Of a stretch of DNA of 64,000 nt, positions 61,020 through 64,000 are shown in pieces; position 1 is the stretch's first letter, and each line of letters opens with the position of its first letter. The notes beneath the pieces were generated by a model. That model did not search any database. It was given only the letters and a program-made list of their open reading frames with translations, and was not told the origin of the DNA. The stretch comes from Singulisphaera sp. GP187 (GTDB lineage Bacteria > Planctomycetota > Planctomycetia > Isosphaerales > Isosphaeraceae), in the NCBI RefSeq assembly GCF_900129635.1, contig NZ_FSRB01000001.1:4565501-4629500 (forward strand), written 5' to 3'. The position numbers were made by a program, and so were the translations under genes.

Positions 61020-61940
61020 ATGATGACTTCTAGGTCAGTCGAGAGTTCCCCGCCCGCCTCGTTAATCGAGGAGGCTCGGCGTCAGGTCGATGAAGCACTC
61101 AGGGGTTACCTACCGGCCGGTGAGGACGCGGGCGCGCTCTGCCCCCCTCGGCTGGCCGAGGCGATGCGCTACAGCGTACTGGGCGGCGGCAAGCGGCTCC
61201 GGCCGATCCTCTGCCTGCTCGCAGCCGAGGCGTGTGGGGCCAAACCTTCGGCCGCGCTCCCCGCAGCCTGCGCTCTCGAACTAGTGCATACTTATTCCCT
61301 GATCCATGACGATCTGCCGGCCATGGACGACGACGACTTGAGGCGCGGGCGACCGACCTGCCACAAGGCGTTCGACGAGGCAACGGCGGTCCTGGCGGGT
61401 GACGGTCTCCTGACGCTTGCCTTCGAGATCCTGGCCCAGCACATCCGGCCCGCCGAAGCGGCGGTCGCCTGTGTGCGGGCGTTGGCCGAGGGGTCGGGGC
61501 CGAGCGGCATGGTCGGGGGCCAGATGGCCGACCTTGAGGCCGAAGGGCGGACCGACGCGAGCCTTGAGGCGCTGGAGTCGATCCACCGCCGCAAGACGGG
61601 GGCCCTGCTCCGTGCCTCGCTCCGGATGGGGGGCCTGGTCGCCGGCGCCGATGCGACGAAGCTGCACGCCCTGGATGTCTACGGCGGCGCTGTGGGCTTG
61701 GCGTTCCAAATTATTGATGACCTGCTCGATGTCCAGGGCGACGAAACCAAGCTGGGCAAGCGGGTCGGCAAAGATTCCGGGTTAGGAAAGTGGACTTACC
61801 CCGGTTTATTAGGAATCGAGGGGAGTCGCCAGCGTGCCAGGCAACTGGCCGACGAAGCCGTCGCGGCTCTGGCCCCCTTGGGAGATTGCGGTGATCGGTT
61901 GCGGGCTCTGGCCCTGGATCTATTGGAAAGGGACTGCTGA
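61020..61940 (+). CDS. ispA: Short-chain polyprenyl diphosphate synthase (farnesyl/geranyl type)
   Basis: The product has about 306 residues. Both Asp-rich motifs are present: DDLPAMDDDDLRRGRPTCHK (first) and FQIIDDLLDVQGDETKLGK (second), with the conserved GGGKRLRPILCLLA and MVGGQMADLEAEG blocks. It condenses isopentenyl diphosphate units to farnesyl or geranylgeranyl diphosphate. The residues before the first Asp motif (LELVHTYSLIH) are of the bacterial FPP synthase type. Two adjacent ATG at 61020/61023 are likely starts; no clear ribosome site. It overlaps dxs by one base (TGATG). Confidence 0.93.
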   Translation: MMTSRSVESSPPASLIEEARRQVDEALRGYLPAGEDAGALCPPRLAEAMRYSVLGGGKRLRPILCLLAAEACGAKPSAALPAACALELVHTYSLIHDDLPAMDDDDLRRGRPTCHKAFDEATAVLAGDGLLTLAFEILAQHIRPAEAAVACVRALAEGSGPSGMVGGQMADLEAEGRTDASLEALESIHRRKTGALLRASLRMGGLVAGADATKLHALDVYGGAVGLAFQIIDDLLDVQGDETKLGKRVGKDSGLGKWTYPGLLGIEGSRQRARQLADEAVAALAPLGDCGDRLRALALDLLERDC

Positions 61941-63871
61941 TGAGCAGCACGATGTTGCCCAAGATCGAGTCGCCGGCCGACCTACACTCGCTCTCCGAGA
62001 AGGACCTCGAGAGGCTGGCGGCGGAAATGCGCGAGGAGTTGATCGGAATCGTCGGCCGACGATCCGCGCACTTCGCAAGCAACCTCGGTGTGGTCGAACT
62101 CTGCCTGGCCCTCCACCTGGCGTTCGACTTTTCCCAGGACCGCCTGATCTGGGATACCGGGCACCAGATCTATCCGCATAAGCTGATCACCGGACGTGCG
62201 GCCGAGCTGCACTCGATCCGGACCAAGGGGGGCCTGATGGGCTACCCCAACCCGGCTGAGAGCCTGTACGACCTGTTCATGACCGGCCACGCCGGCTGCG
62301 CTCCGTCGACCGCCCTGGGACTGAAGGCGGGGGACGACCTGGTCGGCCATCCCGAGCGGCACTCGGTCGCGGTCATCGGCGACGGCGCATTCCCTTCGGG
62401 CATCGTCTTCGAGGCCTTGAACAACGCGGGGGGGCTCCGCAAGAAGTTCCTGGTCGTCCTGAATGACAATCAGATGTCGATCTGCCCACGGGTCGGCGGA
62501 CTGGGCTACTACTTCGACAAAGCCCGAATGACGCCGATGTACAGTGACTGGAACCGGCGGGTCCGCAAGCTCCTGCCGGCGATCCCGCTGGTCGGTGACC
62601 AGGCCGACCGCTGGCTCCAGCAGATGAAGGACGCGATCAAGGCGTCGGTCCACGGCGGCATGCTCTTCGAGGAGCTCGGCTTCACCTACATCGGCCCGAT
62701 CGACGGCCACGACCTGAAGACGTTGCGGACCTACCTCGAGAAGGTCAAGGCGATGGACGGCCCGGTCCTGCTCCACGTCCTGACCGACAAGGGGCACGGG
62801 TTCGAGCCGGCCGTCAAGGATCCGGTCAAGTACCACGCCCCCGCGCCGTTTCAGCGGGTCGAGGACGGGATCATCCCGCTCAAGACGTCGAGCCACAAGG
62901 CGTTCACCGACGCCGTCAGCGCGGCGATCTTCGCCGCCATGGAGCGTGACTCGAAGGTGGCCGTCCTGACCGCCGCGATGTGCGAAGGGAACAAGCTTCA
63001 GAAGATCCGCGAGGTCTTCCCCGATCGCTTCTTCGACACCGGGATCTGCGAGAGCCACGCCGTCGCCTTCGCCGCCGGCATGGCCAAGGCCGGGGCCCGG
63101 CCGATTGTTGATATCTACAGCACGTTCCTTCAGCGCTCGTTCGACCAGATCTTCCAGGAAGTCTCGCTCCAGAACCTGCCGGTCGTATTCACGCTCGACC
63201 GGGCGGGCCTGGTCGGGTCCGACGGGCCGACGCATCACGGGTCTTATGACCTGGCCTACATGCGGATGTTCCCGAACATGGTCGTCATGGCCCCGGGCGA
63301 CGAGAAAGACGTCGCGCCGATGCTCGAGTTCGCGCTCGGGCACAACGCGCCGGTCTCGATTCGCTACCCCAAGGCGAACCTGGAGACGATCGAGCGTGAG
63401 GCGCAGCCGATCGAGCTGGGACAGGCCGAAGTCCTCGAGTGGGAGACCGACGGCATCTTCCTCGCCTGCGGGACCCTGGTCAGCTCCTGCCTGCGGGCGG
63501 CCGAGCGGCTCCGGCAGCAGTACGGCCTCCGGATCGGCGTGGTCAACGCCCGATTCGCCAAGCCGCTCGATAAGACGGTCGTGCTCAAGGCGGTCGAGGA
63601 ATGCGGCTTCGTCATCACGGTTGAAGAAGGTTGTCTGGCGGGCGGCTTCGGCTCGGCGGTCCTCGAAGTGGCCAGCGACGCCGGCCTCTCGACGGCCAAC
63701 GTGCGGCGGCTCGGCCTGCCCGACCACTATATCCTTCACGCCGAACGCGACGAGCAGCTCGCCGAGGTCGGCCTCGACGTCGACGGAATCGCCCGGGCCG
63801 CGCTCGAACTGGCCCGCGCGGCCGGCCTGCCCGCCGTGCTCGCCGAGAATGGCCAGGCCTGCGCCACCTGA
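61940..63871 (+). CDS. dxs: 1-deoxy-D-xylulose-5-phosphate synthase
   Basis: The product has 643 residues, full length. Thiamine-diphosphate and substrate motifs are clear: SNLGVVELCLALHLAFD, DRLIWDTGHQIYPHKLITGR, GDGAFPSGIVFEALNNAG, VLNDNQMSICPRVGG, CESHAVAFAAGMAKAG and TLDRAGLVGSDGPTHHG, with the transketolase C-domain at the end. It makes the first intermediate of the non-mevalonate isoprenoid pathway from pyruvate and glyceraldehyde 3-phosphate. The order xseA-xseB-ispA-dxs is a conserved bacterial arrangement. Confidence 0.96.
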   Translation: MSSTMLPKIESPADLHSLSEKDLERLAAEMREELIGIVGRRSAHFASNLGVVELCLALHLAFDFSQDRLIWDTGHQIYPHKLITGRAAELHSIRTKGGLMGYPNPAESLYDLFMTGHAGCAPSTALGLKAGDDLVGHPERHSVAVIGDGAFPSGIVFEALNNAGGLRKKFLVVLNDNQMSICPRVGGLGYYFDKARMTPMYSDWNRRVRKLLPAIPLVGDQADRWLQQMKDAIKASVHGGMLFEELGFTYIGPIDGHDLKTLRTYLEKVKAMDGPVLLHVLTDKGHGFEPAVKDPVKYHAPAPFQRVEDGIIPLKTSSHKAFTDAVSAAIFAAMERDSKVAVLTAAMCEGNKLQKIREVFPDRFFDTGICESHAVAFAAGMAKAGARPIVDIYSTFLQRSFDQIFQEVSLQNLPVVFTLDRAGLVGSDGPTHHGSYDLAYMRMFPNMVVMAPGDEKDVAPMLEFALGHNAPVSIRYPKANLETIEREAQPIELGQAEVLEWETDGIFLACGTLVSSCLRAAERLRQQYGLRIGVVNARFAKPLDKTVVLKAVEECGFVITVEEGCLAGGFGSAVLEVASDAGLSTANVRRLGLPDHYILHAERDEQLAEVGLDVDGIARAALELARAAGLPAVLAENGQACAT

Positions 63872-63933
63872 CGCCCGGCCTGGGGTCCCTCCTCTCCGTA
63901 ACGGGCAAAAAGAAGGCCATTCTCTATGGGGAA

Positions 63934-64000
63934 TCACCCCGCCTCGCCGGGAACGACTGCGAGCCCCTTGTCCTTGCCCGTCTTGAACGTGGTGATTCTG
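63934..64000 (-). CDS. Possible C-terminal end of a gene leaving the window (partial)
   Basis: On the minus strand one frame is open from the window edge to a TGA at 63934-63936, reading ...RITTFKTGKDKGLAVVPGEAG. It would be convergent with dxs. It is too short to identify and could be chance. Confidence 0.4.
   Translation of the reverse strand, partial: RITTFKTGKDKGLAVVPGEAG

Overview
The window looks like chromosomal DNA of a high-GC planctomycete, most likely family Isosphaeraceae. The hallmarks are DUF1559 proteins with pilin-like N-termini, an ECF-like sigma factor next to a membrane kinase fused to WD40 repeats, surface proteins with 'LEALEDR/LEERALL' leaders, an ECF sigma factor with a membrane-anchored C-terminal extension, and ISAzo13-type transposases. 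No rRNA, tRNA or CRISPR array was recognised.

Layout. 0-11.4 kb: two DUF1559 proteins, a small lipoprotein, a STAS protein, a membrane WD40 protein, an internally duplicated protein of unknown function, a TnpB-only insertion element, and a sigma factor/kinase pair. 11.6-24.6 kb is an accessory, mobile-rich stretch. It holds a complete group II intron inserted into a 205-bp palindromic repeat, an SDR-like gene and a DDE transposase each split by an in-frame TAG, a YCII-family gene, a beta-helix surface protein beside a phospholipase-D-like protein, a HEAT-repeat protein, a higBA toxin-antitoxin pair, and an ISAzo13-like IS. 24.9-27 kb: small lipoproteins and membrane proteins, one DUF3592-like.

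27.4-40.5 kb is a flagellar export and basal-body cluster on the minus strand, transcribed fliF - short fliG - stand-alone FliG C-domain - fliO - fliP - fliQ - fliR - flhB - small membrane protein - flhA - flhF - small lipoprotein - flhG - fliA. Several stop/start codons overlap. Three components deviate at hallmark sites: FliG is rearranged, FlhB has GPSG where NPTH is expected, and FlhG lacks the P-loop lysine.

41-57 kb concerns the cell envelope: a secreted repeat protein, a GT39-type glycosyltransferase, then a plus-strand cassette with an MBOAT-like protein, two SGNH hydrolases, an adenylation enzyme and an LPLAT-like acyltransferase. After an inserted cytochrome c/beta-propeller gene follow a NodU/TobZ carbamoyltransferase, SxtJ-like and DUF5989-like proteins. 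Together these resemble a Dlt-like acyl-transfer system joined to a carbamoylation module, without a visible carrier protein. 57.3-64 kb: an ECF sigma factor with a large extension, then the conserved xseA-xseB-ispA-dxs group (exonuclease VII and isoprenoid precursor synthesis).

Several reading frames are broken by single small events: a 4-bp duplication, a G8 tract, an A6 tract and two ambers. Inverted-repeat families occupy many of the intergenic gaps.
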